Shown: positions 44,919-54,910, counted from the first letter of the stretch. The stretch: 64,000 nucleotides of DNA from an uncultured Woeseiaceae bacterium (GCA_947259985.1 CAMYOJ010000011.1:1-64000); one strand, 5' to 3'. Notes: generated by a model from the sequence alone, not told the origin. A program made the numbers and translations.

Positions 44919-46841
44919 TCATGGCTCCAGCAGATAGACGCCAATCTTGTAAGCAGTGAACACATTGGTGTCTACGTCATACGAACCGCGCGCGTGCATT
45001 GACCGCGCATTCTCGCCGCCGAGCAGGCTCTCGCTCAGGTCCTCGGCGAAATCCGCGAAGTCCGCGTACATGCGCACGCTGTCGGCTGACCCGATATAGA
45101 ACGCGAGCCTGTCGCTCTCACGCGGCACGATCGTCGTGTCGGAGTCCAGCATCGTCAGGTCGATGAGGACCGGGCCCTGCTTGATGTAGTGGCGCTCGTC
45201 GATATCCTCGTTTCGGTTGTTCAATATAAGCCCGTCGGGACCAATGCTCGTGAACGGCATCGCTGTTCCTGCAGCACCCCAACCGACGCCCAATGCGCTG
45301 CGCACGTCGGTGTAGTCAATGATCGTGCGACCCGTAAAGTCAGGCGGAGCCATGCCGAATGCGGTCGGGAAGCCGCGTGCGACGATCGGCTTGCCGGACG
45401 AGAAGTCAGCCAACGTCAGGTTGCCAGTCGCCACCTCGTAGTTGTTGGGATCTGCGTCGACGTTCGCCTCCATGCCGGTGCCAGCGAAATCGAAGATTTC
45501 CGCGCGCCGCCGGTCGATCGAGTGCAGCGTAATGTCCGTCTGTCCGGTCATGACTGTATTAACGATGCCGGACAGGTGCGTAACGTGCATGCGCACGACA
45601 CCTTCGGTTGCGTCGAACAGGATCTGCGGTGCGAGTGCGTCCGTTGTCGGCATGGGCTGGTTGCCGCGAACGGTCACGCGCTGGCCGATCGAGATCGCAT
45701 CGGTACTCAGATCTGCGAGGCGATCGCCGTCTTTGAATACCTTGGTATTGGGACCGATTTCGACGACGACGTCGTCATGGAAGTGGGCGCGGCGGTCCGA
45801 CGGTACGACTGTCGCTCCGCGAATCGTCAGGAAATTGCCATCGCGCCTGATAACGTTGCCGACGACCGCATCCCTGTCGATGCCGGGAACGCTCGCGCCT
45901 GCCAGTACGAGATCAGCAGTGAACTCGCGGGCGGCGACATTAAGCGTGCCTTTGGCAACGGTCGGCGTGCCAGGTCCGGCCGCGGCAAGCGCGCGCAGGC
46001 CGTCGATACCGGCATACATGACCTCGTCGACTTCGAACTCGGTGTCGTTCGCGATATGAACGGTCGCTCTGCCGAAATTACCATCACGCTCGTGGAATGG
46101 CCGCAGCGCGATCGTGTAGCTCATCGCGTCCTCATCGACACCGACGAGCGGGCCGCGTACGCGAATGTCTTTCTCATCGATGGGAGAGATCTCGGCAACG
46201 ATAAATTGCTCCGATTCGGCCTTTGCCGGCATTGGTGCGAGATCAACCTTGTGCGAAGCCGCGAGATCGAAGTCGAGTTGCAGCAGTGCCGGGCGGCCTT
46301 TCGTAACAACCAGTTGGTCGCGTTCGGGCAGGATAATCCTGAGCTCGGTCTCGATGAGCTTTACGCCTGACGTGTCGGTGACCTCGGCCTCCTTCGGATC
46401 GCCGTTTTCCTCGACGAGGATCTCGGCGTCGCTATAGTCGAGGCTGATCGTTCCTGCAACGTAGATTGCGGGCGGAATCGTCGCTATCGTGACCAGTTCG
46501 GTCAGGTCTACATAATCGGTGAAGTTGATGCGCGAACGTCGCGGCAGTGTCTCGACGATTCTGCCGTTCGCCGTTTCCAGTTTGAGCGACACGACGTCGA
46601 CCGTGTAATTAAGAAAATCGCCGTCGGCGTCCGTCAGTGCGATCATTACGGTGCCGCACTCAGCGGCCGTGCCGGGATCAGCCGGATCGCATTCGGCGGT
46701 GGGAACCGGGTCGTTTGTGGCGGTGGTGCTGCCGCTACCGCCGCAGGCCGCCAGAGTGAGTGCTGCGAAAAACAATATCGCCCAGCTGGCTATCTTCCTT
46801 GTTCCTGCCGATCCTGGCAGGTCCAGTGTCGCGAGTTTCAT
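44919..46841 (-). CDS. Large lipoprotein with DUF4382 and DUF5666-like domains
   Basis: This 640-residue protein has a lipobox (LTLAACGGSGS). The N-terminal domain (about residues 60-210) with VMIALTDADGDFLNYTVDVVSLKL is typical of DUF4382. Repeating beta-rich segments follow (EISPIDEKDIRVRGPLVG, NVIRRDGNFLTIRGA and QRVTVRG), which resemble DUF5666 domains. It would be anchored in the outer membrane or periplasm; its function is unknown. The ATG at 46841 has AAGGAGA at a good distance. It is divergent from the PAS-GGDEF-EAL gene and ends in a strong terminator. Confidence 0.82.
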   Translation of the reverse strand: MKLATLDLPGSAGTRKIASWAILFFAALTLAACGGSGSTTATNDPVPTAECDPADPGTAAECGTVMIALTDADGDFLNYTVDVVSLKLETANGRIVETLPRRSRINFTDYVDLTELVTIATIPPAIYVAGTISLDYSDAEILVEENGDPKEAEVTDTSGVKLIETELRIILPERDQLVVTKGRPALLQLDFDLAASHKVDLAPMPAKAESEQFIVAEISPIDEKDIRVRGPLVGVDEDAMSYTIALRPFHERDGNFGRATVHIANDTEFEVDEVMYAGIDGLRALAAAGPGTPTVAKGTLNVAAREFTADLVLAGASVPGIDRDAVVGNVIRRDGNFLTIRGATVVPSDRRAHFHDDVVVEIGPNTKVFKDGDRLADLSTDAISIGQRVTVRGNQPMPTTDALAPQILFDATEGVVRMHVTHLSGIVNTVMTGQTDITLHSIDRRRAEIFDFAGTGMEANVDADPNNYEVATGNLTLADFSSGKPIVARGFPTAFGMAPPDFTGRTIIDYTDVRSALGVGWGAAGTAMPFTSIGPDGLILNNRNEDIDERHYIKQGPVLIDLTMLDSDTTIVPRESDRLAFYIGSADSVRMYADFADFAEDLSESLLGGENARSMHARGSYDVDTNVFTAYKIGVYLLEP

Positions 46842-47019
46842 GATGGGTCTCCTTGTGTCCAAACCTCGTCGTTCAGGGCTATAACGAAGCTTGCAAGGAT
46901 CGGTTGACGCCGGAGCGCGTGTACCCATTATGTAAAACGGTGTGAAAGGCCGATAAAGTGCAAAAATACAGCAACTTATCTTGTATTCCTTCAGTATCGT
47001 GTCAGAATGTTTTCCCGTC

Positions 47020-49671
47020 ATGCCGAATCCATCCGACACAGCAACGGGAATCCGTCACCGCAGGCCACGCGCCGGGGAGCGAACCCGGGGCGCCGTCGAT
47101 GCCTTGCAGACCAAGATTGCCGTTGGCCTGCAGAATCTCGGCGCCGACGACTACCTCCAACAGCTACAAGCCAATATCGATGAGCTGCCCGAAGCCACGG
47201 GCGCCGACGCGGCGTTCGTGGCCTTGATCAGCGAAGATGGTGAGACCATTGAGTCGGTACTCGCGTCGTGCACGGGCTTTGCGCAATGCAGTCCGGGAGT
47301 GCTTGCCGACGAGCGCCTCGATGGCTGGCCGTGGTTGCGGGAAAGACTCGGCCACCTGCGGGTGATCGAGGTCGCAGATACGCTGAGCGGTCCAGGGGCC
47401 GCGAAAGACGAGCTCGAGCGGTTCAACGAGCTGCATATCGGGGCGGCGCTGATTACGGGTTTTTCGGCGAACGGGGAGATCGCCGGATTCCTGGCGTTGG
47501 CGACTGAACACCCGGTCGCCGGCTGGGACGCCAATCTACACCTGTTGATGAAGCTGTTCGGTTCGTCTTTGGCCGTAGGGCTCGAGCGTGTTAACGACAA
47601 GATCACCCTGAGTGAGCTCAAGGAGCGTAATTCGCTCATCGCGATAACAGCGAACGATGGAATCTGGGACTTTGACGGAGAGACCAAGCGCGTCAACCTG
47701 TCGCGCCGCTGGAAGGTCATGCTCGGTTATGATCCGGACGATGATGATGTGAAGCTCGACTGGTATCGCCTTGTGCATCCGGACGATATGGCGCGCGTGC
47801 AAATGAGTATGCGTCGTCATCTCGAGGACGAATCGCCGTTTTTCGAGTCAGTGCACCGTATGAAACACCAGAACGGTGATTGGCGCTGGATGAAAAGCCG
47901 CGCCAAGGCCGTTGTTGATGGCAATGGCCGTTTAATACGCTTGCTCGGCGTTGAAGTCGACATTACAGAACGCAAGCTCTACGAAGACGCGCTGTTCCGC
48001 GAGAAAGAGAGCGCACAAATCACGCTGCGCTCGATCGGTGACGGTGTCATCACGACGGACGGAAATAATCATGTCGAATACGTCAATCCGGTCGCCGAAG
48101 AGTTGACGGGCTGGAAAGTCGACGACGCAAGCGGGCGACCTATTGATGAAATATTCCGCGGTTTTCACGAAGAAACCTGCGAGCCTCTCGAGAACCCGCT
48201 GGCTGTGTCGATTCGCCGCGATCGAGCAATCAAATCAGTACGGCCGACGCTGCTGATTCGTCGCGATGGCAACGAGTTGTACATCGAGAGTACCGCGTCA
48301 CCCATTCGCGACGGCAAAGGGAATGTTACGGGCGGCGTGCTCGTGTTCCACGACGTCAGCGAGTCGCGAGATCTCAACCGACGCCTCAGTTATCACGCAA
48401 GCCATGACATCCTCACGGGTCTCGTCAATCGCCGCGAATTCGAAAACCGCGTCGAACGCGCGCTCAAGAGCGCCAAGGCGCGTGAAACCTCTTATGCGCT
48501 GCTGTACCTGGATCTCGATCAGTTCAAGATCGTCAACGATTCCTGCGGGCACAGTGCGGGAGACGCGTTGCTGGGGCAGCTCGGCGCTTTGTTGAAGTCC
48601 AAGATTCGCTGGCGCGATACGCTGGCAAGGCTCGGTGGCGACGAATTTGGCGTGTTGCTCGAGAGCTGCAGTCTCGATGAGGCCATGAATACGGCTGAGA
48701 CCTTGCGCATGGCCATCAGTGAATACAAGTTCGTCTGGGAAGAACGCAACTTCCGCCTGGGAGTCAGCATCGGGGTAGTGCCTATCACGGCTGACAACGA
48801 AGACGTGGCAGCGCTTCTGACGGCAGCGGACAGCGCCTGTGCGGCGGCCAAGGAGGCCGGTCGTAATCGCATTCACAGCTTCCAGGAAAACGACATCGAT
48901 CTCATGCGCCGCCGGCGCGAGATGCAGTGGGCCGCGCGCATCAACAATGCGCTCGAGGAGGATCGTTTCGAGCTATTTCGCCAGACCATTCAGCCGCTTC
49001 AGGCCGAGGAGGAGGGCGCGCATTACGAGATTCTGCTGCGTATGCGTGACGAGAATGGTGGCATCATCTCGCCGGGCCTGTTCATCGAGGCCGCCGAGCG
49101 GTATGGCATCACGCCTGGTATCGACCGCTGGGTCATTCGCAGCGCGTTTCGGTGGCTGGTATCGGAAGCCGACGAGCGTGAGCGTCTCTCCCTGTGTTCA
49201 ATAAATCTCTCGGGACAAAGTCTCGGCGACGAGAAGTTCCTTCCTTTTGTCGTCGATCAGTTCCAGATGAGCGGCATCGATGCGACGAAGATCTGTTTCG
49301 AGATCACCGAAACGGCGGCAATAGCGAGTTACTCGCAGGCAAACCGATTTATCAACGCGCTCAAGGAACTCGGCTGCAAGTTCGCGCTCGACGATTTCGG
49401 CACCGGTTTGTCTTCGTTCGGCTACCTCAAGCACTTTCCCGTGGATTTCCTCAAGATCGACGGCAGCTTCGTCAAAGAGATTCTGCACGACCCGATCGAT
49501 CGGGAGATGGTGCGCTCCATTAACGAAATCGGGCATCTCACGGGTAAGAAGACTATTGCCGAGTTCGCTGAGAATGAAGAGATCATCACGATGCTCAGAG
49601 GCATGGGTATCGACTATGCGCAGGGATATGGCGTTTCGGAACCGAAGCGGGTCACTCGAGCTGTCGCATAG
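47020..49671 (+). CDS. GAF-PAS-PAS-GGDEF-EAL protein
   Basis: This 883-residue cytoplasmic protein has an N-terminal GAF-like domain (residues about 30-200), a PAS domain with PAC end (DGIWDFDGETKRVNLSRRWK to VEVDITERK), a second PAS domain, then GGDEF (RLGGDEFGVL, about 539) with RWRD as I-site, and EAL (EILLRM at about 670). The other EAL residues are kept: SINLSG, EITETA, LDDFGTG, FLKIDG and AEFAENEE. The GGDEF-EAL part is a paralogue of the one in the propeller receptor at 18909. The start is uncertain: no good ribosome-binding site is seen; a TTG at 46981 is possible. Confidence 0.88.
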   Translation: MPNPSDTATGIRHRRPRAGERTRGAVDALQTKIAVGLQNLGADDYLQQLQANIDELPEATGADAAFVALISEDGETIESVLASCTGFAQCSPGVLADERLDGWPWLRERLGHLRVIEVADTLSGPGAAKDELERFNELHIGAALITGFSANGEIAGFLALATEHPVAGWDANLHLLMKLFGSSLAVGLERVNDKITLSELKERNSLIAITANDGIWDFDGETKRVNLSRRWKVMLGYDPDDDDVKLDWYRLVHPDDMARVQMSMRRHLEDESPFFESVHRMKHQNGDWRWMKSRAKAVVDGNGRLIRLLGVEVDITERKLYEDALFREKESAQITLRSIGDGVITTDGNNHVEYVNPVAEELTGWKVDDASGRPIDEIFRGFHEETCEPLENPLAVSIRRDRAIKSVRPTLLIRRDGNELYIESTASPIRDGKGNVTGGVLVFHDVSESRDLNRRLSYHASHDILTGLVNRREFENRVERALKSAKARETSYALLYLDLDQFKIVNDSCGHSAGDALLGQLGALLKSKIRWRDTLARLGGDEFGVLLESCSLDEAMNTAETLRMAISEYKFVWEERNFRLGVSIGVVPITADNEDVAALLTAADSACAAAKEAGRNRIHSFQENDIDLMRRRREMQWAARINNALEEDRFELFRQTIQPLQAEEEGAHYEILLRMRDENGGIISPGLFIEAAERYGITPGIDRWVIRSAFRWLVSEADERERLSLCSINLSGQSLGDEKFLPFVVDQFQMSGIDATKICFEITETAAIASYSQANRFINALKELGCKFALDDFGTGLSSFGYLKHFPVDFLKIDGSFVKEILHDPIDREMVRSINEIGHLTGKKTIAEFAENEEIITMLRGMGIDYAQGYGVSEPKRVTRAVA

Positions 49672-49763
49672 CCAGGTGATTCTCACGATAGGCTGTTAGA
49701 CCGCAGCGCTACGCAGTGAATAATTCCCCACCAGGCGGATGTGGTCGGTATAGACTATGGCGC

Positions 49764-52226
49764 ATGCCGACAAGCGTCGAATACAAGCGATATATGCAGG
49801 GCTACAGGCGTTGCTTTGCGCTATTAGCTCTATTGCTTGGCACAGGAGCCTCGCTGGCGGACGGTCGCGCCGAGTTGCTGAACCAGGAAGAGGGTGAATG
49901 GCTGAGGTCACTGTCCGAGCCGATCATCGTTGGCACTGAGGCGAACTACCGGCCGTACGCTTTCATCGATAAAAATGGCGAATTTTCCGGCATTGCTGCC
50001 GACTACCTGAGCCTTATCGAGGAGCGCCTCGGCATTCGTTTCGTCCTTCACGAGTACGACACGTTTGCTGCGCTGCTGGAGGCCGCTCGCCAAAGGCATG
50101 TCGATGTCCTCCCTATCGTAATCGCGACCAATGACCGCAGATCCTTCCTGAACTTTACGCAGCCGATGTTCGAGTCCTGGGATCGGATCCTCGTGCGCAC
50201 TGACCGGCGGGGCAGCCTGAGCATCGAGGATCTTGAGGGGCTCAAAGTCGGCGTCATCGAAGGCTATACGACTCAGGCACTGATCGAGACCGAGCATCCC
50301 GAAATCCAGCTCATTCCGATGCCGAACGAGCCCGCAGCGCTGCGCGCACTGTCGCTGGGCGTGCTCGATGCGTTGATCGTCGAAATTGGCGTCGCATCGC
50401 ATTTTATCCAGGCCGACGGCATCACAAACATCCGCGTAGCAGGTGAATATGGCGGTGTCGAATACCAGGCCTTCGGCACTCGTAGTGACTGGCCGATATT
50501 GAACAGCATCATCGGCAAGGCGCTGGCAAATATAAACGAGGAGGAACGCGAGAGAATCCAACGTCGCTGGATCAGCATCGGTGGTGTGGATCCCGTTGAA
50601 ATCGATCGACTGTGGAAGCAGCTGATAATCGTCGTCAGCGTCATAGGTGTGCTGATCGCCGGCATCCTGTTCTGGAATTTCACGCTGCGGCGACTTGTGG
50701 CCCGGCGTACCGTCGAGCTGGAGCGCGAACTCGAGGAGCGACGCCACGTCGAGGCGGTCAAGGAGCGACTGGCTGTCGCCGTCGAGCAGTCGGCTGAATA
50801 TGTACTCATCATCGATACGTTGGGAAATATCGAATACGCCAACCTGGCGTTTCTCGAGGCTAACGGTGTCAAGAGCCTGCAAGGGCGACGCCTGCATTCA
50901 ATGACGATCGGGGGTGCCAGGGACAAGGTTATCGGGGCGCTAAGGGACATCCGTGATAGCGGGGTGTGGCGGGGCAGGGTCGACCTCGAGCGGGCACGGA
51001 AAGGCGCCATGAAAGTGTCGATGACGATCGCGCCTATTCATGACGCAGCTGGCGAAATCGACGGCTACGTTGTTACGGCCCGCGACATAACCAATGAAGA
51101 GCAGCTTGAAGCCAGGCTTCGGCAAAGGGAAAAGTTGTCGGCGCTGGGGACGCTGGCAAATGGCATCGCACATGACTTCAACAACTTGCTCGTGCCAATA
51201 CTCGGTTACGTCGACCTGATTCGCATGGAGAGCAGCGCAACGGTCAGCTCTTACCTCGACGCGATCACCGAAGCCAGTGAACGTGCGCGAGACCTGGTAC
51301 AGCGAATCCTGATCTTTGGTCGCGGCGGCGGCGGAGAGAAAGTACCGCTCGATCTTCGATTCGAGGTTGAAGACGCGATCGCGTTTGTTCGAAGCCTGTT
51401 ACCCACAACCATCGCAGTCGAGGCAGACCTGCAGAAGTGCGCCGCGATCATGGGCGACCGCACGCAGATCCAGCAAATTCTTCTGAATCTGTGCACCAAT
51501 GCGAGCGACGCCATGGCCGAAGATGGTGGCGTTTTGACCATCAAGGTTGAGGAGTACACCCAAGGCGACGATGTCGAGGGGTTGCACAAGGACCTTGCGC
51601 CCGGCAACTACGTCTTGTTGACAGTCAGCGATACGGGTATCGGTATGGACGACACGACGAAGTCGCGAGTCTTCGATCCGTATTTTACTGACAAGCGGAG
51701 AGGCAAGGGCACTGGTCTCGGGCTGGCGATCGTGCACGGAATTGTCAGGGGGCACGGCGGCGTCATTCATGCTGAAAGCGAGCCCGGGCTTGGAACGGAT
51801 ATCCGGATCTATTTCCCGACGGTTGATATCGAGCCCACCCGGATTCATGCGCAGTCCGGCCTGACGATACCTCGCGGAAGCGGACAGCGCATCATGGTGC
51901 TGGACGATGACAAGCTCGTCCTGAACACCATCTCGGTCATGGTGCAGGGGCTCGGCTACGAGGTCTCGGAATGGATGGACCCGATCGTCGCACTCGATGC
52001 CCTGGAAAAAGCGCCGAAAGAGTATGACGCGGTACTGACTGACCTGACTATGGAGGGCCTGAGTGGAATCGAATTCGCCAAGCGCGCGCTCGATGTCTCG
52101 CCCAACCTGCCGATTGCCATCATGACCGGCAATCCGGGTGCGTTGAACGACTATGCGATCCGTTCCATCGAGAAACCCATTCCGCTGGCCGAACTCGCCA
52201 ATTGCCTCAGCGAACTGCTTGATTAA
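49764..52226 (+). CDS. Hybrid kinase with periplasmic solute-binding domain
   Basis: This 820-residue protein has a signal-anchor-like stretch (CFALLALLLGTGASLA) and a type-3 solute-binding domain (EPIIVGTEANYRPYAF to the IQRRWISIGG end), like BvgS/EvgS-type sensors. A membrane helix follows (LIIVVSVIGVLIAGILFW). A PAS domain precedes the kinase core with the His in IAHDFNNLLVPILG (about 470), NASDAM and [13 protein letters not shown]-terminal receiver has Asp 760 (VLTDLTMEG). It should sense an amino acid or similar small solute. The ATG at 49764 is my choice among several; 49716 or 49794 are alternatives. Confidence 0.86.
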   Translation: MPTSVEYKRYMQGYRRCFALLALLLGTGASLADGRAELLNQEEGEWLRSLSEPIIVGTEANYRPYAFIDKNGEFSGIAADYLSLIEERLGIRFVLHEYDTFAALLEAARQRHVDVLPIVIATNDRRSFLNFTQPMFESWDRILVRTDRRGSLSIEDLEGLKVGVIEGYTTQALIETEHPEIQLIPMPNEPAALRALSLGVLDALIVEIGVASHFIQADGITNIRVAGEYGGVEYQAFGTRSDWPILNSIIGKALANINEEERERIQRRWISIGGVDPVEIDRLWKQLIIVVSVIGVLIAGILFWNFTLRRLVARRTVELERELEERRHVEAVKERLAVAVEQSAEYVLIIDTLGNIEYANLAFLEANGVKSLQGRRLHSMTIGGARDKVIGALRDIRDSGVWRGRVDLERARKGAMKVSMTIAPIHDAAGEIDGYVVTARDITNEEQLEARLRQREKLSALGTLANGIAHDFNNLLVPILGYVDLIRMESSATVSSYLDAITEASERARDLVQRILIFGRGGGGEKVPLDLRFEVEDAIAFVRSLLPTTIAVEADLQKCAAIMGDRTQIQQILLNLCTNASDAMAEDGGVLTIKVEEYTQGDDVEGLHKDLAPGNYVLLTVSDTGIGMDDTTKSRVFDPYFTDKRRGKGTGLGLAIVHGIVRGHGGVIHAESEPGLGTDIRIYFPTVDIEPTRIHAQSGLTIPRGSGQRIMVLDDDKLVLNTISVMVQGLGYEVSEWMDPIVALDALEKAPKEYDAVLTDLTMEGLSGIEFAKRALDVSPNLPIAIMTGNPGALNDYAIRSIEKPIPLAELANCLSELLD

Positions 52227-52229
52227 GGA

Positions 52230-53096
52230 CTAGTCGATGCGAAACAGCATTGAAAAGTCGATCGCATCGACGTTCTTTGTCAACGCGCCCGTGGAGATGT
52301 AGTCCACGCCCGTCTCTGCGACGTCCCGGATGGAATTCAACGTTATATTGCCGGAGGCTTCCAGCTCTGCCGCGACATAGCCATAGCTGCGGTTGGTTTC
52401 GACTGCCTTGGCAAGCTCGCGGATCGAAAAGTTGTCGAGCAGTATTCGTTCTGCGCCGGCATCCAGCGCCTCGAGCAACTCAGCGTGATTTTCCACTTCG
52501 ACTTCCACGAGGACATCAGCGTCCAGGCCACGGGCACGCTCGAGCGCGGTCGTAATGCTGCCCGCGCTCCTGATGTGATTTTCCTTGATCAGGATGGCGT
52601 CGAACAGGCCGACCCTGTGGTTGTGACCACCACCGCAGCGCACAGCGTACTTCTGCGCCAGCCTGAGCCCCGGCACCGTCTTGCGTGTGTCGAGAATCCT
52701 GACACCGGTTCCTGCGACCGCAGCGACATAGGCTGCCGTCTGCGTTGCCGCCGAAGACAGCGTCTGCAGAAAATTAAGCGCCGTTCGCTCGCCAGTCAGC
52801 AGCCCTCGGGCGGGACCGACGAGCTTGCAAATGACATCATCCGCGTCGGCCGTCTGGCCGTCGCTCACGTACCAGTCGACCAGGATGCTCTCGTCGAGTT
52901 GCGCGAAGACCTCATCGACCCAGGGATGTCCCGCCAATATGAGCGACTGTCGAGCGACAATCGTTGCGCCGAGAACTGCACCCAAGTCAACCAGGGAGGC
53001 CGTCAGATCGCCGCTGCCGACGTCTTCGGCGAGCGCGTTGGCGACCGTCGGTCCGATCGAGCGTCGTGTTTCCTCAGGAAGTTCCATATCGGCCAT
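52230..53096 (-). CDS. nadC: Nicotinate-nucleotide pyrophosphorylase NadC
   Basis: This 288-residue enzyme makes nicotinate mononucleotide from quinolinate and PRPP in NAD synthesis. Visible motifs are AEDVGSGDLTA at the start, ERTALNFLQTLSS, LDTRKTVPGLR, RCGGGHNHRVGL and the KENHI loop, then VEVEVEN and ILLDNFS. The length is usual for the family. The ATG at 53096 is favoured over 53087; neither has a clear ribosome-binding site. A GC-rich hairpin lies between it and the upstream PuuD-like gene. Confidence 0.93.
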   Translation of the reverse strand: MADMELPEETRRSIGPTVANALAEDVGSGDLTASLVDLGAVLGATIVARQSLILAGHPWVDEVFAQLDESILVDWYVSDGQTADADDVICKLVGPARGLLTGERTALNFLQTLSSAATQTAAYVAAVAGTGVRILDTRKTVPGLRLAQKYAVRCGGGHNHRVGLFDAILIKENHIRSAGSITTALERARGLDADVLVEVEVENHAELLEALDAGAERILLDNFSIRELAKAVETNRSYGYVAAELEASGNITLNSIRDVAETGVDYISTGALTKNVDAIDFSMLFRID

Positions 53097-53103
53097 ACAA
53101 CGA

Positions 53104-53125
53104 AGCCCGGCCAGCAGGCCGGGCT
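53104..53125 (-). terminator. GC-rich hairpin between the PuuD-like gene and nadC
   Basis: A perfect 9-base stem (AGCCCGGCC with GGCCGGGCT, loop AGCA) lies 26 bases after the PuuD-like stop and 8 bases before the nadC start. Only a short TTCGTTGT follows on the minus strand, so it may be a weak terminator or an attenuating structure in the nadC leader. Confidence 0.5.
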
Positions 53126-53150
53126 CCGCACGTGGGAAAGTCAACCGTCG

Positions 53151-53765
53151 TTACATGAACCAGCCGTGGCCCGCGCCGATCATGCTCATGATCATCGGGA
53201 TCGACATCAGTGTATTGGAGCGCGACGCCAGGAATGCCGTGTTCTTGGCTTTGGCAACCTCGTCGGCGCTTGCATCGACCATGCCGAGTACCTTCTTCTG
53301 ATTGGGCCATATGAGGACCCAGACGTTGAAGAGCATGATCGTACCTAGCCAGGCGCCGACGCCGATCGTCATTGCGTACTGGTTGACCGGATCCGCATTC
53401 AGTCCCAAAGCGAAAGCGTTCAGGAATTGTCCCTTGTGGAACAGGAAAGAGGCGCCGGTCAGCCAGGTTGCGAGCGCTCCCCAGCGGAACCATGCCAGTG
53501 CGCGTGGAGCGACGTACTTCGAGATGCCGGCGCCGCCCGGGCCGCCTTCATCGCTGGCCGCTTCGCCAAGCGCCGGAACCTGTACGAAATTGAAGTAGTA
53601 GAGCAGGCCGATCCACGTGATGCCGGCCAATACGTGCAGCCAGATGATGATGGACTGGGCGCTGATACCGGCGACCATGTGGTTGCCTTTGGTCGCAATG
53701 ACGATTATGACTGCAAGGACAAAGCCACCGATTATCGTGCCGCCTATGCTCTTCAAGGGATTCAT
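53151..53765 (-). CDS. Urate_ox_N (PuuD N-domain) membrane protein without cytochrome domain
   Basis: This 204-residue protein has about four to five membrane helices. IIIWLHVLAGITWIGLLYYFNF, PRALAWFRWGALATWLTGA and FNVWVLIWPNQKKVLG align by eye with the membrane domain of PuuD urate hydroxylase, as does the SRSNTLMSIPMI end. True PuuD adds more helices and a C-terminal cytochrome c domain, both absent here, so urate oxidation by this protein alone is not assured. It is 36 kb from the purine operon. Database annotations often call such short proteins urate hydroxylase PuuD by family membership. Confidence 0.65.
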   Translation of the reverse strand: MNPLKSIGGTIIGGFVLAVIIVIATKGNHMVAGISAQSIIIWLHVLAGITWIGLLYYFNFVQVPALGEAASDEGGPGGAGISKYVAPRALAWFRWGALATWLTGASFLFHKGQFLNAFALGLNADPVNQYAMTIGVGAWLGTIMLFNVWVLIWPNQKKVLGMVDASADEVAKAKNTAFLASRSNTLMSIPMIMSMIGAGHGWFM

Positions 53766-53954
53766 TATTCGCGTCTCCGGGATTTCTTATGAATATTTGT
53801 CGGGAATGATCACGCTCGCGCGTTATCGGTATTATAGAGACTGCGATTCCGAAATGAGAGCTTTTTGCAACAAATGTAGATGCGCATCCATCTTTCATGC
53901 AGAATCTTGAAATTTCCGGGAGCGGCACTATGTCGCTTAGCCAATCCGATACAG

Positions 53955-54272
53955 GTGCCTGACGTGGACGTAACCGCAAGAATCGAAGACCAGCTCAAAT
54001 CGCATGACATCCTCCTTTACATGAAGGGCACGCCCGATTTCCCGCAGTGCGGTTTCTCGGGGCAGGCCGTCGCCGCATTGAACGCCATCGGCAAGCCCTA
54101 CGCCTACGTGAATATTTTCGAGGATCCGGAGGTGCGCGAGGGGCTCAAGGAATATTCGAACTGGCCGACGTTCCCGCAGCTCTATTTCAAGGGTGAGCTG
54201 GTCGGCGGCTGCGACATCATGATCGAGATGTACCAGTCGGGCGAGCTGAAGGAACTCCTCGGCGCAGATTAG
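53955..54272 (+). CDS. grxD: Monothiol glutaredoxin Grx4/GrxD
   Basis: This 105-residue protein carries the CGFS active site in KGTPDFPQCGFSGQAV, the glutathione-binding WPTFPQLYF and GGCDIMIEM. It takes part in iron-sulfur cluster delivery and iron sensing. The start is likely the GTG at 53955 or that at 53964; no ATG is close. The gene overlaps the convergent rnt gene by 4 bases. A 189-base gap separates it from the divergent PuuD-like gene, with an A+T-rich stretch at 53815-53880 that may hold promoters. Confidence 0.92.
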   Translation: MPDVDVTARIEDQLKSHDILLYMKGTPDFPQCGFSGQAVAALNAIGKPYAYVNIFEDPEVREGLKEYSNWPTFPQLYFKGELVGGCDIMIEMYQSGELKELLGAD

Positions 54273-54910
54273 GGCTGCGGTGGCGCGTTGCGCCAGGTGG
54301 TCTCGAATATGTCGCGGTAGCGATTGACCACTTCGCAGAACAGGTCTGCCGTCACTTCCGCGTCGTAAGACGCCGAATGGGCCTGGGTTTCGTCCCACTC
54401 CATTCCTGCCGCAATCACTGCACGTGCAAGTACCGTTTGCCCGAAGGCGACGCCACATAACGTGGCCGTATCGAAGCAGCTGAACGGGTGGAACGGATTG
54501 CGCTTGATTGACGAGCGTTCGACGGCCTGGTTCAGGAAGCCGAGGTCGAAGTGCGCATTGTGACCCACGAGGACGGCGCGGCTGCAGCGGTTCTCGCGCA
54601 TCGTACGCCGGACTTCGCGAAACGTACGTTGCAGGGCATCACGCTCATCGATTGCGGGACGCAGCGGGTGGTGCGGGTCGATACCGTTGACGGCCAGCGA
54701 CGCAGCCTCGATATTGGCGCCCTCGAACGGCACGACGTGATACCGAATGGTCTCCTGCCGTTCGAGCAGACCCTCCGAGTTCAGCGACAGCGTGACGGCG
54801 GCGATCTCCAGCAGGGCGTCGGTCCGTGCATTGAAGCCGCCTGTCTCCACGTCGACCACAACGGGCAGGAAACCGCGAAAGCGGTTCGCCATTCGAATTT
54901 CGTCACTCAC
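54269..54910 (-). CDS. rnt: Ribonuclease T
   Basis: This 213-residue DEDD exonuclease trims the 3' ends of tRNA and other stable RNAs. The motifs are VVDVETGGF (Exo I), GHNAHFDLGFL (Exo II) and HSASYDAEVTADLF (Exo III). RNase T is almost restricted to gammaproteobacteria, which supports the taxonomic guess. It begins at a GTG directly after the aminopeptidase stop; an ATG at 54892 is an alternative. It ends 4 bases inside the convergent grxD gene. Confidence 0.93.
   Translation of the reverse strand: MSDEIRMANRFRGFLPVVVDVETGGFNARTDALLEIAAVTLSLNSEGLLERQETIRYHVVPFEGANIEAASLAVNGIDPHHPLRPAIDERDALQRTFREVRRTMRENRCSRAVLVGHNAHFDLGFLNQAVERSSIKRNPFHPFSCFDTATLCGVAFGQTVLARAVIAAGMEWDETQAHSASYDAEVTADLFCEVVNRYRDIFETTWRNAPPQP

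Noticed and set aside
53104-53125. Strong rho-independent terminator before nadC
   Set aside because: The hairpin is perfect, but the T-run is too weak to be sure, so it is listed only as a possible terminator.
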